From Pagrus major (lineage: Eukaryota > Chordata > Actinopteri > Spariformes > Sparidae), in the NCBI RefSeq assembly GCF_040436345.1, contig NC_133219.1, forward strand, positions 21,479,458 through 21,543,457: 64,000 nt of DNA. The letters run 5' to 3'. Under the pieces are notes generated by a model. That model ran no database searches, was not told the origin of the DNA, and saw nothing but the letters and a program-made list of their open reading frames with translations. The translations under genes and the position numbers were made by a program. How positions within the stretch are numbered: position 1 is the first letter of the stretch; every line of letters begins with the position of its first letter. Positions 37,901-56,154 of this stretch are shown piece after piece.

Positions 37901-40900
37901 GATCTCACAGCGATACCTGCCGTGCTGATCCTGCATCACGTGAGGAATCTGAAACACACAAACACTTTTATATTAAGCCTTGTTTCCTGACAAATGTAAG
38001 GGATCAGAGAACAGTGGGAGCAATTTAGAGAAAATAGTCCAGCCGATATAACTTTAAAAAAGGCCAAGCCAGGAGAAATTACAACAATAATGTTTCAAGT
38101 TTTTTCTCCTGAGTCATATATTAAGTTTCAACATTGCAGAATTATGCAGTCTGGGTTAATATTGGAGGGTAAATGCACATCTTTCCAACATATTTGGGGT
38201 AACAGGGGAAGTTTCATATTGATATTTGTTAAAATTTTTACCTTATTCACCCGCCGTGTCTCTCCTCAAAGCAATACATACAGTATATTCACAAATTTCA
38301 ACCCCTGTATTTAACTTAATCTACTAAGTATATAATGGTTTCGGTATTTGTGACAGTATATCATAAAACCTCTCTAACAACAATCTCCTCACCATGAGTT
38401 TCCTCTTATTGGCGCTGGGGATCGGGACTCCATTTCTGTGCCACTGGTATCGAGGGATCGGCCGTCCCACGGCTCCACACTCCAGCTGCAGGTTTTCCCC
38501 GACAGGTAGCCGCTGCGATTGAGGCTGGATCACCAACTTCAGCCGACCTTCTAAGGAATGATAACTCTGCCCTGGTGGGTGGAGGAGAGGAGACATCATA
38601 AGTATATTATCTACTACATCCAATATACAGATGCCTGCTGAGTTGAAGGTTCAATTCCCAGAGGAGTCACTTATTCTAAAGATGTAAACATGGCCTGTCC
38701 TGCAACTAATGCAGAAACCTCAAATATATGTAAAATCACAGAAGTGGTTCAAACGAAAAGAGAAAATAACAACAATCTTTTTACAAACACAGCAGACAGT
38801 GCAGGAGACTGTGATGTCTTACCGCAAAACATGTTGACATTCAGGACGTCCACCTGAGCCCACTGGCTGAATTCAACAGCATCTCCACAGTTGACCCTGC
38901 AGATGTAAAAGCCAGCGTCCTTCAGCTGGACTGGACTTATCATCAGGTCTGGAGAGAGGCCGTTTGGCACCTGAGGTTGTGAAAACGTGATCACACCTAT
39001 CAGTATGGCAGGTGTAACATCACTCGAGCTGAGAGGAGAAACAGCAGTCCCCCATCTGCAGGTTGACATCTTGTCTCTTTACCCCACTTTATTTTCACTC
39101 TCCTTCCCTCATTCTGCGAGCTCTTTAAAAAGAAGGGATCCCAAACCTTCCTAAACACCGAATTAAAGGATTTTGTAAGGACTTTCCAGGCCCAGTACAT
39201 TCAAATGAAAGGACCCAACACAACACACTCATCAACATAAATTACTGTTACAACTCAGAGAATCGAAAGGACTTTAATTTATTTTCTTGCATGAAATATG
39301 TAAATGTAAGCACTTTCAATGGTCCGTGTCTTTTTCGACAATTTTCAAAAATGTTCTTAAATTAAAACACTTTCAAGGATTTTAAGGACCCGTAGATAAC
39401 CCTGAAATGGCATTTTGTTGTAAGTATATATATCCCAGTGTGTGTTACTGAGCTCAAGAGATGCAGTGCAGGGTTTCAGCATTGTAGCGTTGTTGCCAAA
39501 ATACAAATTCAAAGTATAATTAAGAAACATTTTTCAGGGGAAAGTAATTTTGTCCTTAAAATGATCACATTTAAAGATATAGAATGCTGTCAAAACAGAG
39601 TGCTATCCTTAAAAACACATAGCAGTCAAACTCGCTACTTTCAGGCAAAAAGCAGAAGCATGTGGACGTACACATACTGTATGTAACTTTCCCCTTTTAA
39701 ATTCAAGATGGTCAGCTCTAAAGTAAAATGGTTTCAGATTTTAGTGTAAAAGGGGAACAGTGAGTAGTCTCACAGGGTCATCAACATGTTGTAATGTGAG
39801 TACTATGTAATGTTTCGTTAAAGTCAGGGCCCGTGCAGGAAGAGAGAAAGCGTGAGAGTCAGAAATGTTTTTTGTCAAATACTAATCTACATTTATAGTA
39901 AACATTTTGAACTGCAGAGCTAAAATACTTTAAACTGATGTTTTCTTGCATTCAGGTTGCTTTCTCACACCGCAGTGGACAAGCTGCATGTCTGAAAGGG
40001 AATGAATTGCTTGCACAAGATGATTCAATGCAAAACTATGCCATGTATGTCGACAAAATGGACCAATCAAGAAATGATATAGACCTGTTTCTCAATCTAG
40101 GAATGCAGATCTGCCATCAGGGTGGCTCGTATGTTTGCTGTACATTCAGGAAAACACGAAATGGGACCATAAAGTTAAAAAATCTGCAGTATCACAGATA
40201 CAGCGTTGAGCCATGAGGAAGCACTGCTTTTGACAGTGTTTTTGTGCATCGAGCCAGGAATTTTTTTTTAAAAAGTACTGGGGAAGAAGATTTCAAGCCT
40301 GAGCATGTTAATCTGGCATTTCCACTTAAGTTTGTGTCTCACTGTTTTCCCTGTAAAGTTCATTCAAGTCCTGAACAGAACTTTGATAGCAAATGCATTT
40401 TAGGGATGCTCAGCGTTAAAACTTAAAGGCAAAATACTTAAAAGAACAAAAGTATAAAAATTTAAAGCAGCAGATGCATGAAAACACCTCACATGAACTA
40501 CAACAAAGAAAAACAACAGAAACAAAGTTGAAGTGGTATTGTGTGTCTGTGTGTCTGTGTGTGTGAATTGGGGAGGTGGTCGTAGCTCACCTCTTCCTTG
40601 GTCTTGAACCACTGGTACTGTACTGGAGATTTTCCCACAGCGTGGCAGCTGAGGCGCAGATTGTGGCCAGATATCAGAGCTACAGACTGGGGCTGAATGA
40701 GGATCTGCAAGGCTGTACATTGAGGAGACTTTAACTTTTGAATTCACACTTATGACACTGATTTCAGATAGGTTGTATACCCAGAGCAAAGAGGAACAAC
40801 TCTGGAATAAACACTGGCAATATAATGTAACTATTACCCAAACACCATGAAGTGAGTCAAAATCCCCCTGAGCTAAAAATACAACAGGCAGAACAAACAC

Positions 40901-42385
40901 CTGCCTGGTTGAGGTGGTTTTACTGTACCTGGTGGTTTCAGGCACTGCAGGGCCTCCGAGTTGCCCAGAATTTGCAGGTAGTCAACCAGGTGACCCATGG
41001 TGCAGCCTCGCTCTCCCATCAGCCTCAGCAGCATGCGGCTCGGGCTGCCCTCCACCTGCAGCACCTTCAGAGAGCACTCGTCCATGTCGTCCGAGCTGGA
41101 GGTACGAGGCAGGAGACAGACAGCACGTCATATTTTTGACATCGGAATAATCTTTATGGGCAAACGTTGTATATTCACAATAAAGACGGGACACGTTTAC
41201 AAGAGGAGACACACAGCTTTACGAAAGACATGCAAATATAAGCATATTGTTATTATATACAGATAAGAGTTGGACAGCAATGAAACAGTATGCAGGTGAC
41301 AGTGTGACAGTTTCTGCATGGTGACGGCTTTGATGAAAAAATAAGGGGATTTATTTTGAGCTTTAAATGCTCTTTTAGATCTTGTAATTACAATTAACAG
41401 GTAGAATTGAAATTATAATTCAAAACATAGGAAAGGAAACTGCTGTCAATCTAGGGTTGGAGCGGTACACTGGTTAAGGTAAACCGCAGTATTTAAACAG
41501 ACCATGCACATTTGTTTATCTGAGGTACTGAATTTTACTACAGTGTTTTTTAATTTTAAATCTTAAAATGAATGACAGATTTAAAAAAACAAGGAATAAC
41601 ACCAAAAAATGTCTAAATCTAGTTTACTAATATGTTCTGGTGTGTTTACATCTAATGTTTGAAAAAAAAAATCTACAGATTGTAGGTATGTGAACGATCT
41701 CTCTCTGTCATTTCTGTCATTTACGTGACAATAAACCTTTTATTCATATAGTAAAAAAAATAACAGAATTTCTGTCATGTTGTGTAGGACTGAACTGTTG
41801 AAGCACAGCAAATAATTTCAGGTCAGGACAGGACTAATCTGGGCTGTGAAAACTCACTTGTCAGTGAACCTTTATAGTAAAACACATATTAATAATTAAC
41901 TAGCTGATTATTAGCACGCATATTAGTAGCATATTGGCTCATTATTAGACACTTATTAAAACCTTATTCAACATGATCATATTCTACAACCATTATGTGA
42001 GTAGTTTCTCCAAATAACCACCTAATTGACTTGTGTTGATGGCTAATCACCATCATAATGTCCTTTGTACCTATTGTGTTCATGTCTCACACTCTTGTGT
42101 CCCACCTGTAAGTACTTACCGGGCATCATTATTCTAAAGCAGCATCACATGAAGCCTAACGCGTTGTGTGTCGCACACAATAGGACTGTTTGAACAATAT
42201 GACTGTGGTATCCTGTGGTTTTTAACTGCAGCCTACCTGACTTTAAAGCGTCGGTCATTGCCGACTATGTCTCCAAGTTTTCGCCATCCTCTGCTGCTGG
42301 ATCTGTCCAGCACCTCGCAGAGCCTCCTCACCACCGGCTCCTTGATCAGGTTGATCTTCGTGGACCGCTCCAAAGTGTCCGACAT
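32000..42385 (-). CDS. malt1: malt1, paracaspase of NF-kB signalling
   Basis: MALT1 is scaffold and protease of the CARD-BCL10-MALT1 complex in lymphocyte NF-kB activation. Sixteen exons: 42385-42237, 41095-40929, 40712-40591, 38970-38823, 38571-38393, 37948-37852, 36925-36902, 36805-36755, 36122-35919, 35791-35614, 35113-35042, 34956-34829, 34167-34018, 33249-33092, 32891-32766, 32491-32000; 2445 nt, 814 residues (human 824). Order: death domain (about 20-105), two Ig domains (about 110-290), paracaspase, C-terminal Ig3 and a His/Ser/Pro-rich tail. Catalytic His is in YYAGHGYEN (about residue 388) and catalytic Cys in LLDMCRKR (about 437). The 24-nt exon at 36902-36925 matches the place of the short alternatively spliced exon of mammals. 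The promoter side is GC-rich. Confidence 0.97.
35325..35470. repeat. Dispersed repeat fragment in malt1 intron
   Basis: Contains GAGTAAAAGTACTAATACC and AAAGTACAAGTACTTG, typical of a common teleost repeat rich in AAGTAC motifs. Borders are approximate. Confidence 0.4.
36902..36925 (-). other. malt1: malt1 24-nt microexon
   Basis: A 24-base exon (shared first codon, then DVYAIGG) with clean AG/GTAAG borders, phase 1 on both sides, so it can be included or skipped without a frame change. It sits between the Ig2 and paracaspase exons. The position corresponds to mammalian exon 7, whose inclusion sets the two MALT1 isoforms. Alternative use in this fish is inference. Confidence 0.75.
39128..39404. 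mobile_element. Decayed relative of the 30393 miniature transposon
   Basis: Shares AAGGACTTTCCAGGCCCA-type sequence, TTACTGTTACAAC, CAATTTTCAAAAATGTTC and the right end AAGGACCCGTAGATAACCCTG-like sequence with 30393-30682. The left terminus is eroded. Lies in a malt1 intron. Confidence 0.65.
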
Positions 42386-42854
42386 GGCGGCAAACAAGAC
42401 AAGTTTACCATCGACGCGTTTCTCTCAGACTGCAGGCGCTGGCGTAACACTTGACATCGACACAGAAAAGTCCACTTCCTGGAAGAAAACTTGAAAGTGA
42501 TACTGACACACCTACTGCGCTGTGGCTGCGCTGTGACTGCGCTCTGCCCGGTTTCCCCCCGCAGCGCCGCCGCGAGCTGCCTCTGCCAAAGATTGTACAT
42601 GCGTCAAGATAAGACCCCGGAGGTAAACGTTCAGATTTACGTTACATTTTTGTTTGTAATTATAAACTGTGCTTTACTTTATTTATTATACAAACAAAGA
42701 ACAGTGACAGACTTAATGCCGTACATTTACTTACACCAACAACAGAATCACATCTCCATTATTAGGCATCAGGAAGCAGTAGAAAACATACCAGCTTGAA
42801 AAATGTACGGAAGCATATTGCTGCCACACAAGAAAAACAAAACAAAAAAAAAAA

Positions 42855-42985
42855 CACTATCATGTTATAACATGAAAACTTTATTGTACGCACTTGATAA
42901 TTTATATTGTACAAACGTGATAATTTTATTGTATGAATATGATAAAATGTGATAAATTTCAAGTTATAACGTGATCATTATATAT
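42855..42985. repeat. AT-rich repeat of CATGATAA / TTATTGT motifs
   Basis: Several imperfect alternations of TTATAACATGAAAACTTTATT, TGATAATTTATATTGTAC and TGATAATTTTATTGTA, ending in a TA run. Low complexity, probably part of a dispersed element. Confidence 0.6.
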
Positions 42986-43234
42986 ATATATTGTTACAAT
43001 GATTACATTATTGATTAGAAATGCAATATTTGTGTTCTTTAAGATTAGCAACGCCCAAAAGAATCTTTTTATACCTTTTGCTTTATTGTACACTTGCCGC
43101 CTTTGCACAACAACAATACACCCTTGTTGTCTTTACATTCTGTAATTATATTTTTTGTCTCATGTACATACATGTATAGATATGAACCTTACCCCTGTTG
43201 AGCTATATTTTTATTCTGTATACCCTGTTTTTGT

Positions 43235-43275
43235 TTTTCTTTCTTTCTTTCTTTCTTTATTATTATTATTACTAT
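43235..43275. repeat. (TTTC)n and (TTA)n microsatellites
   Basis: About six TTTC units followed directly by about five TTA units. Confidence 0.85.
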
Positions 43276-43399
43276 TGTAGAGATTTTATTTACTAATAAC
43301 TATTTACCATTTTTATTCTAATGAGAAAGGAGACCTGAAATTTGCAGGTTGCCAAAGATGCTCCCCTAAAACTGAAAAGCCACCACCTTGAGAATTTAA

Positions 43400-43560
43400 A
43401 GGATAAATTCACCCAAAAATTAAAATTCACTATCTACTGCATGCCAATGGAAAGTTGGATGAGATTTCTTGACATTTCTGAAAACAGTCTTGTAGCATTT
43501 TCCTAAACAACTTGTAGATGGGGACTAAAAGGAGTCCTGCTCACTGTCCCATGAGAACCA
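43400..43560 (+). mobile_element. Fragment of TTAA-type miniature element
   Basis: Follows TTAA (43396-43399) and starts AGGATAAATTCACCCAAAAA, then ATGCCAATGGAAAGTTGGAT and TAGATGGGGACTAAAAG. The right border is unclear. Another piece of the same consensus, as I recall it, is at 53190-53262. Confidence 0.55.
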
Positions 43561-43804
43561 TCTCAAACACACACCATCTCCACCAAGTGAGAGAAAGGTC
43601 AGTGCAATGCTAAGCTGATTAATTTTTATTATATATTCTTTGCATTTTGCTTTTATTCATCAGGTCACAACAGACATGCACTGACATGCAACCAGCCAGT
43701 GCATGTAGTGGGATGCAGGTGTGGACTGTCGAAGATGGTTAACTACAACAATAAAACAATGATGCATGCTGACTGTAAGAATATGCCCTCTTCACCGCAC
43801 CCTC

Positions 43805-43955
43805 AGGCCAGACAGGCTAAGTCCATCCCTGGTAGAGGGTGGAGTGGAAAACTACCAGCCCTGTTGTTCACACGCCTGTGCTCAGTCAGCTGTGTACAAA
43901 TCTTTGCTGCTGTGCAAGTCAACCTGTGTGACCCTCAACCCTGGCTTTAAAGCAA
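43805..43955 (+). repeat. Direct repeat copy 1 flanking prlr 5' part
   Basis: Shares GAGTGGAAAAC, ACCAGC, TTGTTCACAC, GTGCA/TCAGT..GTGTACAAATC and CCTGTGTGACC in order with 48075-48255. Probably two insertions of one short dispersed element. Confidence 0.6.
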
Positions 43956-44422
43956 AATCACACTAGTGATTCTCACTAACAGCTTATATTCAGTCATTTT
44001 TAATTTGACCATTTTCAGGTTAAAAAGGATTTTGTGTTTTGGTGCAGACTTTTTATTCTTATCAAGGTAGAAAAAATGTTGCAGCTGCATTTATTTCCCA
44101 CTTATTTATTTGTAACATTTTGCCACAAGTACTCTGTAAGTACAGCTTACATTCGCTAGCATGGCATCAGTCTTGTTTAGTCTTGTTGGCTCTGCACTGC
44201 ATTTGTTACTGTACAATACGTCCCACTGGCTTTATCATGGACTGTATTCAACAAAATCAAACCAGAGCTGATTTCATTTTCCATGTTTTTCTTGTGGTCA
44301 ACGTTTGCTGCCTATTGGTTGTTCAACATCAGATGAATAATGAAGCAAAAATGCATAAAAATGTTACAGAAAGAAGATACAGAATTAAATACGTTTGAGG
44401 AAATGAAGAGGGTGCAAAATGA

Positions 44423-44649
44423 GGTGGCAGTAGCTCAGGAGGTAGAGAGGGTTGTCCAGAAATCAGAAGGTCGCTGATTCGACTCCCCCTGGCTGCGCAT
44501 CAAAGCATCCGTGAGCAAGATACTGAACCCCAAATTGCTCCTGATGAGCAGGTCGGTACCTTGCAGTGTGTGAATGGGTGAATGTGACAAGCGTTGTAAA
44601 GCACTTTGAGCGGTCAGTAGATGGGAAAAAGGATGAGAGCAATGCAAGA
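44423..44649 (+). mobile_element. tRNA-derived SINE
   Basis: Same family as 3431-3692: A-box-like TAGCTCAGGAGGTAGAG, a degenerate B box, CCCCAAATTGCTCCTGATGA, AGCACTTTGAGCGGTCAGTA. Followed by an AT-rich stretch with AAATAAATA runs. Confidence 0.83.
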
Positions 44650-45099
44650 TAGAAAATAACACAGAAATAAATAAATTCAGAAATATATGAATACATTTTA
44701 AAAAAGAATAGATAAATAAATAAAATGGAAAGATTGATTGGAAAGAAGATAAATAAGGTAAATAAATTAATGAATTACTTAACTTTAATACATTTATTTT
44801 AAACAGCAATTTACTTACTGAGTCATGTATTTACTTATTTTTTTATTATTAATTATTCTAATTTTGACAGTTTTGGTGCTCCATACAAGCTCGCTGTGGA
44901 AATATAACCTGCCAGTGGAGCAGCAGTTTCGTTTATAATAACATTAAATGAGGCAGCAGTGAGACATCTCGGTTATGCCACGCGCTCTCAGGTGGACAAG
45001 CTGTGACGACATCAAACCCCTCCCCTTCATGGCTCAGTTCACCTCTCTTCCTCGTTACATATCCCACCTGAGGTGACAGATACACGGGTTACCAGGTGT

Positions 45100-45222
45100 G
45101 AGAAGGTCGTCCACGACAATGTTGCGGCTGTAGGAGGCTTCCGTTCCCTCTGTGGTCGCGTCAACATCAGTAACATGGAGTTCATTGACTGAGTCGTGTA
45201 GGTCGACAGCCGTCCTCAGCTG
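45100..45222 (+). other. prlr: Probable untranslated first exon of prlr
   Basis: A relatively GC-rich segment ending in CTCAGCTG followed by GTGAGT (donor at 45223), upstream of the acceptor at 46570 that opens the first coding exon. Its start is not defined. Inference from splice signal and position only. Confidence 0.4.
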
Positions 45223-45409
45223 GTGAGTTAACGTCAGAGATGCATTTACCTTTAATTGTGTTATGTTTAGGTTCTGCTATAAGATGCATACTCGTACTCT
45301 AACCTGTTGTGGTGAACTCGCCCGAGCTATTTTGCAGCAGCATATAAAATGGTACAACATGGAATAATACTAACAAAAGGGTCTTTATGTATCTTTACAG
45401 TAATCCTAA

Positions 45410-45632
45410 TATATTTTTTCTGTTTTGGAACAAATCATAATAATGTCGAATGCCATTTTTCCCCAAGAAATTGTATAATAAGGACATTTTACTTAATACT
45501 TCACACTGTTTTCTTCTGATAACAGCTTGTTTATTCAGCCATGGGAATAATAAATATTTCTGAGTTTGTATTATTGCCTCATAGATATTGTAAAGTTTGA
45601 ATTTCCTCTCCAAACTACAAAGTACACCTTTT
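45410..45632 (-). mobile_element. TTAA-type miniature transposon fragment, inverted
   Basis: On the minus strand starts AAAAGGTGTACTTTGTAGTTTG and contains AAACTCAGAAATATTTATTA, as in the element at 31613. Confidence 0.55.
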
Positions 45633-46580
45633 ACAGCCATTTAGAAGTTCATTAAACTACATATATTTCGAGATTAAATGTAGCATCAAGTATAAGTATC
45701 ACCCCGGACACACTGCTTTGTCTGCGTGAAAATGTAGCTTTAAGTATTAATTTTGGCCAGAATCCACCTTACTCAAGCAATCATGTTCAAACTTGTCGAA
45801 GTAGGAGCAGCATGACCCCGAGCTTCTTGTGACAGTTTCCTGCACAAAACAAGAAAGTAATTAGAGAAAAGTGAAGTGAAGCTTTACCACACCTCCTCAG
45901 GTGACTATCTGGATAACACATTTCACTGTCGTTATGTGGCAGAGAGCTGGAGTCTGACACAGGGAGCATAAATCTGCCAGGTGCTCACTCTGAGCCAGTG
46001 AATCAACCTGTAAAATTCTAACATGACGTGCCAGATGGTTCCTTACAGGACCTAAGTACGTGCCAAACTAGTCCAAAGTCTGGACACTTTGTGGCCAAAA
46101 AGCATGTTATACAGTAGCTGAGTGTGTTATCTAAAACTGACTGTGCATTTTAGAGTTCCCAACACATTAATGCTGGTGTTTCAGAGGGCTGTGCGCTGTG
46201 TGGTAAGATCCCAGGAATAAGGAAGTACATAAAAAAATTGTCTAAAGTCCATTTGGATTATTTTAACCTGAAAGTTTTGTGAGTCAGATAAGACAAAAAT
46301 GTCGATAATGTTGATAAATCTTGAATTTTTGGGTGACATCACAGATGAAAGGGTCATATGTTGTTCATATTTATGCTCAGATATTTTAGTGATACATTAT
46401 AAAATGTTTTATCAGCATGTGATGTTGATGGCCCCCGTGTGTTGGCTACAATATGTATAAACAGTTATTGGTTGAGCTCATTGTTTTCCCTTAAAACAAG
46501 ACACACAGCCAAACCACGGGTTTACACCACCTCATTAACAATAAGCTGGTGATGTCACTTCCTTTTTCAGGACACACTGC

Positions 46581-52711
<6,131 letters not shown>

Positions 52712-53189
52712 CGTTTTGTTAAAAATGCAGTATCCAAATACAAATGGCAGATGTCCCGTCTCATTTACTGTTCAGAGTCGAAGAAAAAGGCTGAAGGTAT
52801 TGATAGTTACTAATTATCCAATGTTTGCATGCCAACAGACTGAACAGCAGATTAATTGAGATTAATAAATATATCACCAGACTTGCTGTATGTAAGAGTA
52901 GTTTGAGTTGTAATTATCACATAATAGGATACGTTGGCTCAGGCTAAGGTAACTTTTTACAAATCTGAAAAGAAAAAACTCTGCCGCTCCTTTTTAGATT
53001 CTTGCCACTACAGTGACACCTGATGTATTGTACAATGTTTTGATATATCAAAGCACAGGTTGAGTCTGGTGTGCAGACTACTCCACCTTGTGGTGGATGT
53101 TACCAGTTGCCCTTTAAAGAAACAGTGGTTGAAGTTTTTTTCTCCAGGCAGTGATGAAGTAAAACCATATGATTAGACAATTACTCTCA

Positions 53190-53262
53190 GACAGGAGTTC
53201 AACAGCAAAACAGCGTTGCAGCATTCTCTGAAACAACAGATGTCGATGGGGACTTGTTTTAA
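53190..53262 (+). mobile_element. Fragment of TTAA-type miniature element
   Basis: Holds AACAGCAAAACAGCGTTGCA and ATGGGGACTTGTTTTAA, typical internal motifs of the family whose left end is seen at 43400. Confidence 0.5.
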
Positions 53263-54084
53263 GGATCTGGTCATACTTGCTCATATAATTGTGCTGCCAG
53301 TTGTATACTTTTCTTTTTCTTGTTTTTGTTTAACAGAACCAAAGATCGCAAACACATGTACACGCCTGACTGGCAACTGCATGGTGAAGTTTAAACTGAT
53401 TACTTTTGCTGCTTAAGGACAGAAGATTGAAGAGAAAACACTTTTTTTTTTGTCATTATTTTATTTGTGAAACATGGTTTTAAGTGTTTTAACATGTCTC
53501 TTCTTTTCTTTACTCCAAATGAAAATCAATGTATCAGATATCACCAAATATTTTCCTAGCTTATCATTTAAAATGACAAAAATATCTAATTTTTGTTGAA
53601 TTTTTATTTTTTACTTCACGTTTATCTGAACAGATGGGTAGATTTAAGATCTGTAGTTTTGTAGACTCACGCCCTCTGTCTGTGATGCTGAAGTGCCACT
53701 GGGAAGCAAACTTGGTCCCCTTCATTTTCTCTTGTATATTCATCATCCAACCTCATTTACATTAAATACTGCATTTGTCGTCTTTATGCAAATTACGTTT
53801 TATATTTGAACAAGAAAACAAATCATTAATCCACTCCAATCTCTCATCTGATTTTAATTTCCTATTTAACATGCGACAACAGACACGTCAATTAATGCAT
53901 TACAAAAATAATTTAGTGTTTGTATATCCATTCTCTAAGGAAAGTGGTTCATATTCAAGGATTTATAAAAAACTAAATGATCAAAAAATAGATGTTTACA
54001 ACAACATTAGGCCTTTCATCATGGGTTTCCTATTTCCTATTGTTTCACAGTTTGGTCTCTCACTACCACAGAATTTACTGAACT

Positions 54085-54290
54085 ACAAAGATTAGTTTGA
54101 CGATTTTGGGAAATGAGCCTGTTTGCTTTTTTTGGTACCTAATACATTTCTGTATAGTAAAAGTAAGGCTACAACTAGAAGCTAGTTAGCTTAGCATAGA
54201 GACAGGAGCGCAGCCAATATCTGAGAGCTGTCATCTTCTCATCTCACTTGCAAACAGAAAGCAAATATGCATATTTACCAAAACATCAAA
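54085..54290 (+). mobile_element. Dispersed teleost repeat fragment
   Basis: Contains ATTTTGGGAAATGAGCCTGT, then GAAGCTAGTTAGCTTAGCAT followed by AGAGACAGGAG, motifs of the family also seen at 46890. Confidence 0.6.
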
Positions 54291-56154
54291 CTTATGTTGT
54301 AAAATTCATATGACTGAGTGTGTAGGACTGTGTACTGTTTTTTTTTCCCACAACTGACATTTTGACTTAGCAGGAAAAGCACAAGTGTCACAGATACTAT
54401 CAATAATATATCCAAGTCCTGGAACGGTCATTACTAAAAGGAAAGCAGCAACAATTAATGCCATTTGTTATACCTGTGCTTTCCCTGTTGTAACATGTCT
54501 GCCATGAAACTCTCTATTATCAACTTCCAAACATCTCTCCTCCATGTTGAACTGAACCAAGACATCATTCAGCAAGACCTCAGCTTGCTATTGAGTCCAC
54601 ATGACATGAGCCCAACATCTGTTTGGCATTAAACCACTTTTCCACAAGTTAAATGTTTCAATCAGCAGTTTCTACTCTTACATCTTCATATGCCATAACC
54701 CCAAGTCTTCTCTCCTGTACAGTATTCATCACAGTCCTCTGAAAACTGAATTCTGACCGTTGATTTTGTCCATTTCAGATTGTTTATTGCTTCCTTCAAT
54801 TACTTTTACCAATCAATTTAGATTACTGTATATTGTCCTATTTTATCATTATGCCACTTTATAATATTTTTTCCTCATGATATAGGTAAACTCACGAAAA
54901 TGAGTCAAGTTAACAGCTGGTAATGTTTCTCAACATAGTTTAGCTGTTTTTTCCTCTTGCATGAAAATCAAATGCTACCATTTACACCTAATCACAGGTA
55001 GTACAACAAACACTGCGTAGTACTTTGGTAGTCTAACACAAATAAAAAATACAGGCTCTACCACGTAGTGCAATCTGGATTACAAAAACAAACAAAAAAA
55101 TTACAAGTTCTGACTTGTCAATCAAAACAATATTTCGATTCTTCGAGTCCTGGTGGCCTAGGGGTTTAAGACTGTGGGCTCAGATAAAGGTCAATACGAT
55201 ATGGAGCTTGTGAAATTATGTTCGGAGATGATTCAAAAGTCTCCTGTTGTGTGTCAACCTTTGTAAACCTTAGATTAACAATAAGGTAACACAAACATAG
55301 GAAAAAAAAAAAAAAAGAGTACAAACTGAAAACTGTGTGTGGAACTCGGTGCTCAAATTTCCCACACTGCGTCCAACACTGAAGTGACAAATTCAAGTAC
55401 AAATATGAGTGCATGAGGAGCCATCAGTGTCGGGCAGTGTGGGAACTTCTACATTCACAAGCTCAGATTTCTCATGCAGTTTTTCTGACAGTTTAACAGA
55501 CAGTGATCATTTCACAAGCTTAAAATCTAACGGCCTTTATCTGAGTCCATACAAGACACTGACCATGTTACTACAATGCCCACAGTGTGTGCCATCCTCT
55601 CTCTAACATTCATTTCCTGTCAGCTCACTGATGTCCCCGTCAAATAAAGCAAAAATGCCAGAAAGAAACTTTATACTGAACCTAATTGAGAACAGAAGGC
55701 CAAATGCTGCTCTGTGTAACTGGTTTGATGTTCAACAAACATTCAGTATATATACACCGGCATGTTCACAGACAACATGGTTGAAAATTCATATTGTGGG
55801 ATCTCTTCAAGTGACTGGTTTGGTCCTATTAAGTGAGTGGTTTATCTTGCCTGTATATAACCCCGCCCACCCCACACACACACACACCTCACAGCTTTTC
55901 CCAATTATCTTCAACTCAAACAAAAATATGTCTTTTGCTTCTTAAAAAGACGACAAGGGAAATTATGATTGATTGCGAAATATTAGCGACATGATTCGTT
56001 TCCTGACAAATACCCCATGTTGGGAACCACAGCAGCAGGGCACCTTTCATTGCTCTTTTTTTTGCAGGTGTGACTAAGTCAATCGTAGTTTCTTCTGTGC
56101 TGGCGATGAGGACATGTGGGTTGGTTTTTAGAGGCACAAACGGCTTTGCCACTG

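Larger units (their letters stand above)
42386..46580. other. Divergent intergenic region between malt1 and prlr
   Basis: Holds the malt1 promoter side (GC-rich 42520-42600), an AT-rich repeat at 42855-42985, microsatellites at 43235-43275, a miniature-element fragment at 43400-43560, one SINE, a TTAA-type fragment at 45410-45632 and the probable untranslated prlr exon ending at 45222. No other gene seen. Confidence 0.6.
52712..56154. other. Convergent intergenic region between prlr and secisbp2
   Basis: prlr 3' UTR, with a candidate AATAAA at 52864-52869, then repeats at 53190-53262 and 54085-54290, and the secisbp2 3' flank with a (CA)n tract near 55875-55888. Frames here have no family features. 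Confidence 0.6.

Noticed and set aside
40400-40945. 181-codon minus-strand frame over the malt1 Ig exon
   Set aside because: It reads the exon 40712-40591 in the wrong frame; the Ig-domain frame (LRLSCHAVGK, YQWFK) is the one in phase with neighbouring exons.
52800-56100. Search for another gene or a virus-derived element between prlr and secisbp2
   Set aside because: Only repeat fragments and AT-rich sequence were seen; no conserved domain in any frame and no terminal repeats.
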